Shown piece by piece: positions 34,269 to 43,935 of a stretch of DNA of 64,000 bases (position 1 is the first letter of the stretch; each line of letters opens with the position of its first letter). The notes beneath the pieces are model-generated. The model was not told where the DNA came from. It ran no database searches and was given only the letters and a program-made list of their open reading frames with translations. The stretch is from Chionoecetes opilio (lineage: Eukaryota > Arthropoda > Malacostraca > Decapoda > Majidae), in NCBI GenBank assembly GCA_016584305.1, contig JACEEZ010009968.1, positions 1-64,000 on the forward strand, written 5' to 3'. A program made the position numbers and the translations under genes.

Positions 34269-35618
34269 CACTGGGGAACAATTTGAAGAAAAAAAATTGT
34301 TGAGTTAGATTTTTGAGCTTATTTAGACTAAAATTGGCATGCTGATTCCAAATCTGTAGTCAGTTTTTTTCTAGCACGTCAAGTTTTTTCTCCACAGCTT
34401 ACCCTCCAGATAAGCAAAATTCCACTTGTGAGCTGTAAGTGTGTCCTTCTACACAATGGCAATTTGTTTGGCGCAGTCCCTATTGGGCATTCGGTCTGTC
34501 TTCGTGAAGAATATGGAGATGTAAAGAGAGTCATTGAGTTATTGCAATATGACAAACACAATTGGATCATCTGTGTTGACCTTAAAATGGTGTCCTTCCT
34601 TCTTGGTCAACAACGTGGATACACAAAGTATCCCTGCTTTCTCTGTATGTGGGATAGCAGAGCTCGAGAGAAGCATTGGGTTCAGACGAATTGGCCTCCG
34701 AGATCTGATCTTAAACCTGGATATCCTAACATTGTACATGAGCCACTTGTTGACAGGAAGAAAATAATATTCCCACCTCTGCACATAAAACTAGGTCTCA
34801 TGAAACAATTTGTAAAAGCATTGTCAACTGATGGCGACTGTTTGAAGTACATCATCTTGGCATTTCCTGGACTGTCAATTGAAAAAATCAAGGCCGATGT
34901 GTTTGATGGTCCACAAATTCGACAGCTCATTAAAGATGAACATTTCAACGGTACTATGTCAGACCTTGAAAAGAATGTTTGGCTATCATTCAAAGACGTC
35001 GTCAAGAACTTTCTTGGAAATACATGTGCAAGTAATTACACAGAAATTGTTCAGAAACTATTGGAGAGCTACAAAGCGCTTGGTTGCAACATGAGTATTA
35101 AAGTACATTTTTTGCATAGCCATCTTGCCAACTTTCCGGAAAATCTTGGTGCTGCTAGCGACGAGCAAGGTGAACGATTTCACCAAGATTTGAAGGTTAT
35201 GGAAGAACGTTACCAAGGTAGATGGGATGTGCATATGATGGCTGACTACTGTTGGAGCATCAAACGCGATAGTCCTCAAGTTGAACACTCCAGACAAAGC
35301 TACAAACGTAAATTTTTACCTTAACCTGCACACAATTATAGCCTTATCCTTTCTAAAAACATGATAATGTTAAATAAACATTCTATTCATGCCTATTTCT
35401 TTCATTTTTCATTGTATGTTAACATTTGCAACTTTTTATAAAATAAGCACTGTTACTGTTATGTACAGTATTTTTCATATTTTTTAAGAAAACGAAAATC
35501 CTACAGTTCAAAAACTTGACGTGATAGAGAAAAACTGAGATCAGTTTTGGATTCAGCACCCAAAAATTACTTAATAACAGGTGTCAGACCAAACTCAACA
35601 AAAATTTGTTCCCCAGTG
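34269..35618 (+). mobile_element. 1350-bp DNA transposon with CACTG...CAGTG termini, TTA duplication
   Basis: The left tip CACTGGGGAACAA and right tip TTGTTCCCCAGTG are perfect inverted repeats, and weaker inverted similarity runs about 120 bp inward (CACGTCAAGTTTTT on both sides). TTA flanks both ends (34266-34268 and 35619-35621). The host RT frame is restored in phase on removal. CACTR ends with 3-bp duplications fit CACTA/EnSpm (CMC) elements, but this is inference from the termini. It carries one long frame in the same orientation as the LINE. Confidence 0.8.
34398..35324 (+). CDS. Transposon-encoded protein of an uncharacterised, expanded metazoan family
   Basis: The frame is open from 34332. 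A pyrimidine tract ending CCACAG at 34397 looks like a splice acceptor and there is no early ATG, so this may be a 3' exon; the first GTG is at 34428. About 300 residues are intact to the stop at 35324. Visible motifs are Pro-Gln-Leu-Thr-Leu-Gln-Ile-Ser-Lys, Ile-Cys-Val-Asp-Leu-Lys-Met-Val, Gly-Tyr-Thr-Lys-Tyr-Pro-Cys-Phe-Leu-Cys-Met-Trp-Asp (a C-x2-C), Leu-His-Ile-Lys-Leu-Gly-Leu-Met-Lys, and near the C-terminus His-Ser-His-Leu, Glu-Gln-Gly-Glu-Arg-Phe-His-Gln-Asp and Tyr-Gln-Gly-Arg-Trp. I know this pattern only as an unnamed protein repeated in arthropods and hydra. Position inside TIRs makes a transposase, or its catalytic half, the likely role. A DDE assignment is not secure. Confidence 0.65.
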   Translation, partial: LTLQISKIPLVSCKCVLLHNGNLFGAVPIGHSVCLREEYGDVKRVIELLQYDKHNWIICVDLKMVSFLLGQQRGYTKYPCFLCMWDSRAREKHWVQTNWPPRSDLKPGYPNIVHEPLVDRKKIIFPPLHIKLGLMKQFVKALSTDGDCLKYIILAFPGLSIEKIKADVFDGPQIRQLIKDEHFNGTMSDLEKNVWLSFKDVVKNFLGNTCASNYTEIVQKLLESYKALGCNMSIKVHFLHSHLANFPENLGAASDEQGERFHQDLKVMEERYQGRWDVHMMADYCWSIKRDSPQVEHSRQSYKRKFLP

Positions 35619-37230
35619 TTATTTAACAGAAAACTTACTTTTAACAGATAATCAATATGGGTTTCGACCTAAATATTCGATAGAACTCGCAGTACACCAC
35701 CTTTGCCAAAACATATATAATGCAATAGATAGTAAAATGTATCAATTAACTATTTTTTGTGATTTATCTAAAGCTTTTGATACTATTAATCACTCCATTT
35801 TATTAAAGAAACTAATGATTTACGGTATTCGTGGACCAGTCTTCAGATGGTTTGAAAGTTATCTCGGCGGCAGGAACCAGTATACAGTCTTTAATAGTAG
35901 TGCATCGTCGTACAAAAGTCTTACTTGTGGTGTGCCACAAGGATCTGTCCTAGGACCATTATTATTTTTAATTTACATCAATGACATAACTCTATGTACC
36001 AAAAATCTTAAATTTTTACTTTTTGCTGATGACACTACCATTTTTCTACAGGGAAGGGATTTAAATGATCTAAGAAATACAATGAACACTGAATTGGTAC
36101 ATGTTGCTGATTGGTTAAAATGTAACAAGCTAACATTAAATATCAATAAAACTCACTGTATGCTGTCACATTCACACATGACACACACACAATGCAACAA
36201 TATCAAAATTGATAATCTCATTATTAAAGAGGTACAAGAAGCTAAATTCCTTGGAGTTGTTATTGATAGCAAGCTAAGATGGAAAACACACATAGAGAAT
36301 GTAATGAATAATATTTCAAAAATAATAGGTGTAATATATAGAATACGAAACCATTGTAATATTGAAGGTTTAAGACATATTATTTATCATTAGCATATCC
36401 ATATTTATTGTACTGTTCAGCTATCTGGGGTGGGGCATATAAAACATATATTGATCAACTATTTGTAAATCAGAAAAAATTAGTTCGCATAATGTCCTCT
36501 AGTAATCGGTATGACCACACAAGCCCAAATCTTTCGTGAGTTGAAACTTCTAAAATTACATGATATTACGACTATCAGACTAAAAACTTTTGTTTATAAG
36601 GCGTTGAATACATACAAAATTGACAGTGGTTTTTCAGACCACAACGCATAGCATACAAACCAAAACGAACCAATAATCTCAAACTTCCATTGTGTAGAAC
36701 TTCCCATGCTCAACAAAGTGTTCTCATTTGGGGGAACTAACTGGGGAAACAAACTTCCAGATGATGTAAGGAATAAAGAATTAAATCCTTTAAAACTGCA
36801 AATAAAAAAAAAGTTGAAAAGTAACTATTAAATTAATTTATTATTATTATAATTTGGATTTGGTATAATTAATGTGATAATTATCATTGATCTCTTTATC
36901 AGTACTATTATGAAATGTGAAACTGTTATGGTATGAATGCTTGTTTGTGTATATTCTTTAATAACTTATTAAATTTATTTAATTTAATTGATAAAATTAA
37001 GTAGTATATTCAGTAGGGAATATAATTTTTTTTTTAAATTTTTAGTTTTTCATATGAAAATTAGCATTAGGCCGTCCTACACGCTACATCTGCTGACCTC
37101 TTATTTTAGCATAAAGTCCATAAAAGAGTTACGACTCAATGGACAAAGGCTTTGACATTTTCTCTACATGATAAAAACTTGTATAAATTAAGGCCATAAA
37201 ATTATCAATCAAAAATCAAAAACAAAAATC

Positions 37231-37262
37231 ACGTCACACCCATCACACCCCCCATCACCACC
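37231..37262. repeat. Resumption of the LINE target minisatellite
   Basis: CACGTCACACCCATCACACC followed by CCCCATCACC, matching the units at 31105-31205 left of the LINE. This marks the target-site duplication or the other side of the insertion. Confidence 0.75.
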
Positions 37263-37902
37263 TTCACATCATTGTCTGCCACCAAGACCTCCAACTACCA
37301 CAAGAAACAAGTTCATTTACTCAGGATCACACTTCCACCCACCACCACCACCAAACCCCAAATGTTCCCAGGGGTACATGAGCCACATGCCAAGCTCAAG
37401 CCCTTTAAGCCAAGCTGCCCTTTCGGTGGTGTGGCTTGTGTTTTGTGTTTTTAATAAAGTGGCTTCCCTTAACACCCTTCACGCCCAGATCTTTCCTTTG
37501 TTATATAAAATTGTCTGTTATTAGCCATATAACTACGAAAAAGTAACTAAATAAACCAAACTAGCTAATGGACAATAATATTAAACAGGTCATATCTATA
37601 TAAAATTGCTTATGTTCATTATCAAATCGTCGATTGGTGGTTATTTAACAATGAAATTACGTTCTGTGTCTCAAGGGGTTAAACAAAAACAATGATAACG
37701 ATCTCTATGGTGGCTGGCTCAAGTCCCCGAAGGCAACCTGAGCTGTGTGCGAAAAGCTCGTTAAACTTTTTGTATATAATCCGGTCCACAGAACACCTTC
37801 CCTTCGAAATGAATAAATAACATTCCTATTTCCTACCCACATTACTGCTTTTCTAGCATGGACAAAAAAATGTATTGAAGAAGTTATATATCACAAGCAG
37901 TA

Positions 37903-38300
37903 TTGCATGTCAGCCGTGACGCTGGGAGCAGCGTCGCCAAAAAAGTTGGCGTTAAAAATGTCATGGAAAAACTCCTCATACTGCTGTTTTTTTTCTGTCC
38001 CTGCAGACGCCACTACCTGGACCCAGAGAGGGCGGAAGTCTTGAGAACCTTACCGTGTGTCCCCAAGAGTCAGCCCCGTCCACACGGTCCGGGGCAGCGT
38101 CCTGCGTGCACCGCTCATGCCCGTTATCGGAGACAAGATTGTGCCGCCCATCACGGAGTTCGCGTCACAAGTAACGTCCCCAAGTGTTTTGAGGCGTCGT
38201 GTGTCCATCCATTTTGCGGTGTCCCTGGGTGCCCGGCGGTCATGGACGGGTGCACAGATGAACTCCCCAACATCACGAAGGAACAAAGTTGTCATCATCC
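37903..38300 (+). other. Candidate exon or pseudogene, unrecognised
   Basis: A pyrimidine tract ending CTGCAG (37988-38006) is followed by a GC-rich stretch open in two plus-strand frames; the frame beginning at 37903 is 187 codons. The reading His-Tyr-Leu-Asp-Pro-Glu-Arg-Ala-Glu-Val-Leu-Arg continues as Cys/His/Pro-rich sequence that does not resemble a known family. The frame runs into the hAT-like element at 38301, so its end is not native. It could be a remnant host exon or chance coding. Confidence 0.25.
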
Positions 38301-39829
38301 CAGGGACGGATTTAGACCTGTGGAGGCCCCCTGGGCAGGCTCTTTGTGGAGGCCCTGGCCCCTTCATTACATGTTACAAAGTATAGGGTGCCGAGGTCAG
38401 CTGGGGGTCCGGGGAATCTTTTTTTTTGATATTGTAGCCTTTTTTAGGAGCATTTTGAAGCAATAAAAACAAAGCTACATTGAGAAAGTATAATTAGCTA
38501 TAGTGTATTGTGACAAAATTGGTATCTGTCCCCTAATTGGGTAAAAAAAAAAAAAAAAAATAATGAAACAGCTCAATTAATTCAGATTGAGAAGTACGGC
38601 ATTATTTGCGAGACTATGAGTCGGGTCACCCCTTGTTAAGAGTGTGGAGTATAGGAGTAGCCTAAGCCTATATTTTCTGAAATTGAAAGCTCACTGCTAG
38701 AAATTGTGGTTGATATGGAATTTACTGACGGGGTTCTTTCAAGGTAAATTATTTTTTTAATGAGTGGTTTTTCCTCTTGTATATGATTATCTGAAACCTT
38801 AGAGTCTAGAGCCCTGCTTTAGCCTAGCTAACATTCGATGCCATGCCTAGCTCCTAAAAGAGCTGTTGGTTCCCATAAAGCATCAAGGCCTCAAGCAACA
38901 CTAGCTAGGCGTGGCATATAGTATCAAGTATTAATTTGATATTAATAATTAAGGCCTTGATTAAAAGAAATTTATAATATAAATATACATGAGAATATAT
39001 GGTAGATTTCATAGTGTTTGCCCATACTGTTGCCCCCTCGCCCCAAATAAGCTTGGGGACCTGTGGGAATTGCAAGGTTTTCGGGTGGGAGCAAATAATG
39101 CGTAACGGAAAAACGTTATTTTTTTGGAGTTTTATGGTAAAATAGCTAAAATACCCTAGATCTAGAGTAACTTTTCCTAGAGCTAGAAAAGCTAAACTAA
39201 CCACCTTGCCGAGGGGCTCCGTTCCCCTCGACCTCCCTGTAATCTAACCTAGCGAGGGGCTCTGCCCCCCTCACCCCCATACCTAACCTACCTCTTAGCA
39301 ATAATCACACCTAAACCCCGATAATCTAACCTAACCTTCTAACGGGGGCTCACCAGGACACCTGTAGAACTCCCCGCAACCTAACACATTTGACCCTACC
39401 CTAAGTGGGAAGGGGCCAACAACTCTGGTTATCATTCTTTATGATGTCGTCCATGTTCACACGTCCTCTGGACTTAGAAGAATGCAAATCTATTTTTCCT
39501 TGATCTAGGGAATTTTTGACGCATTTATACTAGAAACCCCCTAACTCAAAAATCTATTGGGGTTCGACGCTATTTTGTAACCCGAGCCCAATAATTTCTG
39601 CATTCCCCCAGTCCCCAAACTTGTTTTTGGGGAGATAGGGAGAGTATGGGCAACACTAGATAATACCAGAAGATATTAGTTAATATATTTTAAATACGAA
39701 CAAAAAAAAATTTTGTAATAATGTGGAGGCCCCAGGCCCCAGTTTGGGCTGTTTTCCCATTTTGTGAGGCCCCCTGATTGTGGAGCCCCTGGGGCAGCTG
39801 CCCACTTTGCCCACTCTACATCCGCCCTG
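38301..39829. mobile_element. Non-autonomous hAT-like element
   Basis: The left tip CAGGGACGGATTTAGACCTG and right tip CTCTACATCCGCCCTG are inverted repeats (15 of the outer 18 bases compatible). They are flanked by an 8-bp near-perfect duplication, CATCATCC at 38293-38300 and CATCATCA at 39830-39837. The subterminal GGAGGCCCC...TGGGGCAGC words are also mirrored. CAGGG tips with 8-bp duplications are the hAT hallmark. No transposase frame is seen. Degenerate CTAACCTAACC words near 39240-39350 and 80-bp AT-rich parts make up the body. Confidence 0.65.
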
Positions 39830-39837
39830 CATCATCA

Positions 39838-40563
39838 AATAAACCCAAAGCCCAAGTGTTACCTCTCTGCCCTTCATCTAACTTACCCCTCCCTCCTGGG
39901 TTACAAGAGACTTTTGTCTCAACAATTCCTATTCCTATCCCGGTCTCCCTCGCCCCCCTGACCCTACTGACTGTACTCCCTTCTACACTTTGATCCCCTC
40001 ACCTGTTTTATCGCTGATCCTGCTAACCCCTCTACTCACGGCTACCATTCCAACTATCATCACCCGCTAACCTTCTAACACACTCTGTCTGTTCTTCATT
40101 GTAACATTCACGACTTCCGATCCCACAGACAAGACCGTTGTCTCCTTCTCTCTTGTAATAAGCCTCAAGATATCTGCCTCGCCAGTAACTTCTCCTTACT
40201 CCCCCCCTGTCCCAATTCGAATTTTATGATTTCTCCCCCCACCTACCCATCTTCCTTGGATCTAACCCTACTGCTATAACGTTCCGTTCGCTTTGTCCTC
40301 CTTCCCATCACCGTTTCCACTCTTTCTCTATAACCCTTTCCTTCATTATGCTTTGCCATAGGCACTATCACCTCCGATGTCTGGCACATTTCCCTTTTAG
40401 CATTAAATCAATTAAATTCCTCTGGGCCCTTCACCAACACAATAACATTCTTATGGACACTGGTGACAATCTCGGTTTGACGCGGACATCTCCTTGGCGT
40501 GACGCGTCGCTTCGTCACAACAAAGTGTACCACACCGCATGGCAGGAAAGTCGCGTGACAGAC
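39838..40563. other. Pyrimidine-rich non-coding stretch
   Basis: CT-rich sequence from 39860 to 40340. It may be a decayed LINE endonuclease segment on the plus strand (Pro-Pro-Thr-Tyr-Pro-Ser-Ser-Leu-Asp-Leu-Thr near 40238), but frames are broken and the call is weak. Confidence 0.3.
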
Positions 40564-40565
40564 TA

Positions 40566-41029
40566 CCCGTAGATACAGTAAAGTCGCCAGGAACACTTTT
40601 TTTCTGTTTACAGACGTCTGGGTGGGCGTTAATAGTTTACTTTCTACATCCATGATTTCAGGACAAGTTAGAAGGGGCTATCTGGAGAGTGTGTCATTTT
40701 GTGTCTTCAGCTGTGTCATATTAAGGGCTATAAATGACAATGACAGAAATTCTACAAAGTGGCTACCAACAAGTCGCACATCTAGTGTTTATTTTACTGA
40801 GTGTCATCACCACCAAGCCGTCGCGCCCGAAAAAAAACGCGTAGTGAAATTTGAACCGTCTATACTTGCAGCTACATAGCTAAAACAACGCTGAAACAGG
40901 GTAGATTATACAGCCAATGATTAAACCTGTGTATTATCTTCAGGGCACATACAATCAGTGTATAGCATAATATTCGTAATATTTGGCGGCTGGCGACATT
41001 AGTGCAGGTGGCGCTTGACTTATCTACGG
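40566..41029 (+). mobile_element. MITE family T, copy 1
   Basis: Left end CCCGTAGATACAGTAAAGTC, right end GACTTATCTACGG, TA on both sides. The body matches 48067-48537 in the same orientation and 49837-50308 reversed, with words such as GTTTACAGACGT, GAAGGGGCTATCTGGAGAGT and GCTGAAACAGGGTAGATTAT. About 465 bp. TA duplication suggests Tc1/mariner mobilisation. Confidence 0.75.
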
Positions 41030-41182
41030 TAGTGGTTACCTGTGCCAGTGTGTCCTCAATAAAGCATCCTCGTTTAGGCGTTCTACATTAAACGTTGTGA
41101 ATATTTGTCTTAATTGTAGTATAATTTACTCATAAAATATATCGTAAACCCTTACTCTCAAACAAGAAAATATTGTATCACT

Positions 41183-41210
41183 GTGTTGTGTGTGTGTGTG
41201 TGTGTAGTGT

Positions 41211-41244
<34 letters not shown>
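41183..41244. repeat. (GT)n microsatellite
   Basis: About 60 bp of GT repeats with two short interruptions. Confidence 0.95.
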
Positions 41245-41248
<4 letters not shown>

Positions 41249-41519
41249 CCCGCCGTCCCCCTATTTGTGTCTAGAACAATTGACTCGACTCGCTTAAATA
41301 TATCTTACCCTCAAACAAGAAATATTGTATCACTGTGTTGTAACCCGCCGTCACCCCCATTCATAACATTGGACTCGCCCGCTCTCATAGTCTCTGTTAA
41401 GTAACGTAAAGGTAAGGAGAGCGGGCACGTCCATTATTCAGATAGCGGGGAGGGCGGCTGTGTGGCTAGCGAGGAAAACGGGCAGGCGAGGTGGTTGAGG
41501 TCCTATTTTGTAGAGTGGA

Positions 41520-41650
41520 GGGGAGGAACAAGGCGATCCATTGTCAGAGTAGGGAGGGCGTGGTGGTGGGGCGGCTTTCTGGGGCGAGTCCATTTTTGGA
41601 ATTTTTTTAATAAAGCTTAGTCATAAGAGCTTGTTTAGTATTCATCCTTC
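41520..41650 (+). repeat. Direct repeat, left copy
   Basis: The segment TCAGAGTAGGGAGGGCGTGG ... GGGCGAGTCC ... AAGAGCTTGTTTAGTATTCA recurs at 42376-42485 in the same orientation with indels. The two copies bracket the satellite at 41690-42060. Confidence 0.65.
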
Positions 41651-41689
41651 CCTCCTCATAGTTGTTGGACGTCATCCAACGAGCCTCAA

Positions 41690-42060
41690 CGATAACCTTA
41701 GGAATGACCTTGAGCTACGAACGGCCTTGAACTTGACCATTGAAAATCTTACTTCACCTTAGTGAAATTTGTCCTTGGAATACCTTGGATGCAGGCGGGG
41801 GCCTTGAAACTTGACCTTGAAGTAAATATTTAACCTCACCTTACTGAATTTTCCTTGGAATGACCTTGAGATGCAGGTGACCTTGAAACCTTGACCTTGA
41901 GTAAGAATCTTTAACCTCACCTTACTGAAATTATTGTCCTTGGAATACCTTGAGATTCAGGTTGCCTGCAACTTGACTTGAGAATTTTAACCTAGTTTTA
42001 CTCTGAATGGCCTTGGAAATGCCTGACTTGACCGTGAAACCTTGCTCGTTAGTCGATTAC
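41690..42060. repeat. ~87-bp satellite rich in TGACCTTGA
   Basis: About four degenerate units, each containing CTTGACCTTGA, TTTAACCTCACCTTACTGAA and TCCTTGGAAT. TGACCTTGA occurs at 41705, 41812, 41861, 41878 and 41892. No coding is likely. Confidence 0.75.
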
Positions 42061-42111
42061 GTAATCACCTTGTTGGCGGCCTAACGGTACTTTGATTGAT
42101 ATTCATGAAAG

Positions 42112-42435
42112 TTCACAATGGGACTCGCCCAGTAAGCCTCCCCCACTCGCCCTCCCCCAATCTGACAATGGGATTTCGCCCCGCTGTATTAGATGCCACT
42201 TTGAACTCCGCCTGAAAAACTATCCTGTCTCCACTACTTTGAACCGCAGTGACCATTTTCTTTTCTTTTCATTATTATTATTTTATTCAGTATTATTATT
42301 TGCCAGCAGTGTCTGTTAATATTTTTTTTTGCTCACATTGATTGAAATGAAAAAAAAGGGGGTCTCCTGGGCGAATCCCTTATCAGAGTGGGGGGGTTGA
42401 GCGTGTGGGGCAGGCTTAACTGGGCGAGTCATTTG
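42112..42435. repeat. Foldback MITE
   Basis: TCACAATGGGACTCGCCCAG at the left is mirrored by CTGGGCGAGTCATTTGTGA at the right. The mirrored similarity runs about 70 bp inward (TGACAATGGGATTTCGCCC against GGGCGAATCCCTTATCAGA). Confidence 0.6.
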
Positions 42436-42626
42436 TGAGCTTTGAATAAAACTAGTCCATTAAGAGCTTGTTTAGTCATTCATCCTCTATACTATTGGGA
42501 TTTGCCAAACTTTTTTTGTATATAACACCTACTTTTTTCTATGGGAAGGTGCTGGTCATGTCTGGACTCGTAGTAGATGAAAAAAACTATTGTGCATACA
42601 GACTAATTTTTTTTCTCATGAACTAG

Positions 42627-42628
<2 letters not shown>

Positions 42629-42667
<39 letters not shown>
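42629..42667. repeat. Poly-T tract
   Basis: About 38 Ts, possibly the poly-A of an unrecognised minus-strand retroinsert. Confidence 0.85.
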
Positions 42668-42670
<3 letters not shown>

Positions 42671-43935
42671 TTTTTTGTTCCAGCTCAGTCTCCAAAATTT
42701 CGAACTACTTTTTTTTCTCAAGAAGTACTTTTGTGTGTGTGTAACGCGGCACTGGCAAGACTACTTATCTCGCGTTCCACAGGTAATGGTTAAGATAAAG
42801 ACACAATTTTATCACGATGACATTTTTACATTTTATTGGCATACAAAACCAACTCGCTCATCTTCCAAGAAATCAGAACAGTTTACACGGCAGACTTTTA
42901 ATACGCACGTCAGGGGTTATGACAGTATATTTTTTTCTATAACACCATAATGATTTACGTAAACTTTAACTAACTATACATATATACGTACCATGAGTGA
43001 TTCTATTATACACACTCATTAATGGACGGGACCAATAATTACTTTATTTATACTTTACTAGCAACACAAGCAAGGTTTGTCGTTGTGCAGTACTAAACCA
43101 ATCAAGCGTCACGTAGTTTGGCAGGAATATATTAGTTTTATTCCTCACACATAAGATATACAGCTAGGTTAATTGAGTATTAAAAGAGTAAACGAAGATA
43201 AGTCAATAGATATAGTCAGCGATTTTTGGCCTGGCGGAGGACTGCCAAAAAGGACGTACGCGGGAATTCCTCACAGCAGGGTGTGTGTTAGTTACAGACG
43301 GACTTTTGCTACTGATGGGGGAAAAAGTAATGAAAAAAATGCAATTCTATATAAATTTATAAAAAACCCCTAGCTTCTGAATAAATCATTCCTTAATATC
43401 TGTTCGCGGTAATCCTCACAACAGGCGCGTGGTAGTTACGGCCGGGACCTCTGCTACCCTGCCACAGACATACCCTGCAACGGGCATGCGCTAAATACCA
43501 GTTATCGGCCAACCAGCGGAGTGGCCGTGTCTCATATTTAAGCGAAGTCATGTCAGTCAGTCTGCCGGGGATGGACGACCACTCGGGCCAGACGAAGTAG
43601 ACCCTGGTTGTCGGGTCCTCAATCTGGCCAAAAGTCCTCCCCCCTTCCTCCATGTCGAACCTTTACTTCAACTAGGGAATTCTAAAATCTGATTTAAAAA
43701 GTAAAAAACAGTTTAGTTTTTTTATTGTGAATATTTCAAGTTTCATATACCAACAATTTAAGGACACATCATTAATTTAATAATAACATTCTCTTGGTTC
43801 GCCCCAGATAGAATTGCTAGCTGATGGTTATACTGAGATGTACATCTGTTAATACTATTCGCAGCCACTTTACTCTCAGACGATTATTCTGCGGCGCACA
43901 GAGGATCGCGTTCGACAACCGCCACTGCCGACCCC
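42668..43935. other. Non-coding stretch, no recognised gene
   Basis: AT-rich. A pair of related segments (43225-43330 and 43400-43470) shares the words GCGGGAATTCCTCACAGCAG versus GCGGTAATCCTCACAACAGG, a local duplication. No gene is recognised. Confidence 0.4.

Larger units (their letters stand above)
32426..36831 (+). pseudogene. LINE ORF2, endonuclease-reverse transcriptase, frameshifted and interrupted
   Basis: Begins Met-Asn-Ser-Tyr-Ile-Phe-Pro-Phe-Ser and runs into an APE-type endonuclease: Asp-Ile-Ile-Gly-Leu-Cys-Glu-Thr-Arg (about 32757), Tyr-Arg-Pro-Pro-Asn-Ala (32994), Ile-Asp-His-Ile-Trp-Thr (33221) and Ser-Asp-His-Phe-Pro-Val (33289). The RT domain includes Tyr-Arg-Pro-Ile-Ser-Val-Leu-Pro (34196), Lys-Ala-Phe-Asp-Thr-Ile-Asn-His (35770), Gly-Val-Pro-Gln-Gly-Ser (35929) and the catalytic Phe-Ala-Asp-Asp at 36022-36033. 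The tail ends near 36829. At least four small frameshifts occur. A DNA transposon at 34269-35618 splits the RT domain between Met-Asn and Leu-Thr-Glu; dropping it with one TTA copy restores the phase. Confidence 0.8.
31206..37228 (+). mobile_element. Near full-length LINE with a nested DNA transposon
   Basis: The element lies between two parts of one CACGTCACACCCATCACACC minisatellite. Its left edge is near TTAACTTTTACCTGAG (31213) and its right edge is the A-rich end TCAAAAACAAAAAT (to about 37228). Without the 1350-bp insertion it is about 4.7 kb, a normal LINE length. It holds a coiled-coil ORF1 and an EN-RT ORF2, both with frameshifts. The 3' region has TTA-rich sequence. The clade is probably in the CR1/L2/Daphne group, judged from the endonuclease and RT motifs only. 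Confidence 0.75.

Noticed and set aside
39230..39350. CTAACCTAACC words resembling interstitial (TTAGG)n telomeric repeat
   Set aside because: Only two to three degenerate units in a row, interrupted by other sequence; more likely part of the hAT-like element body.
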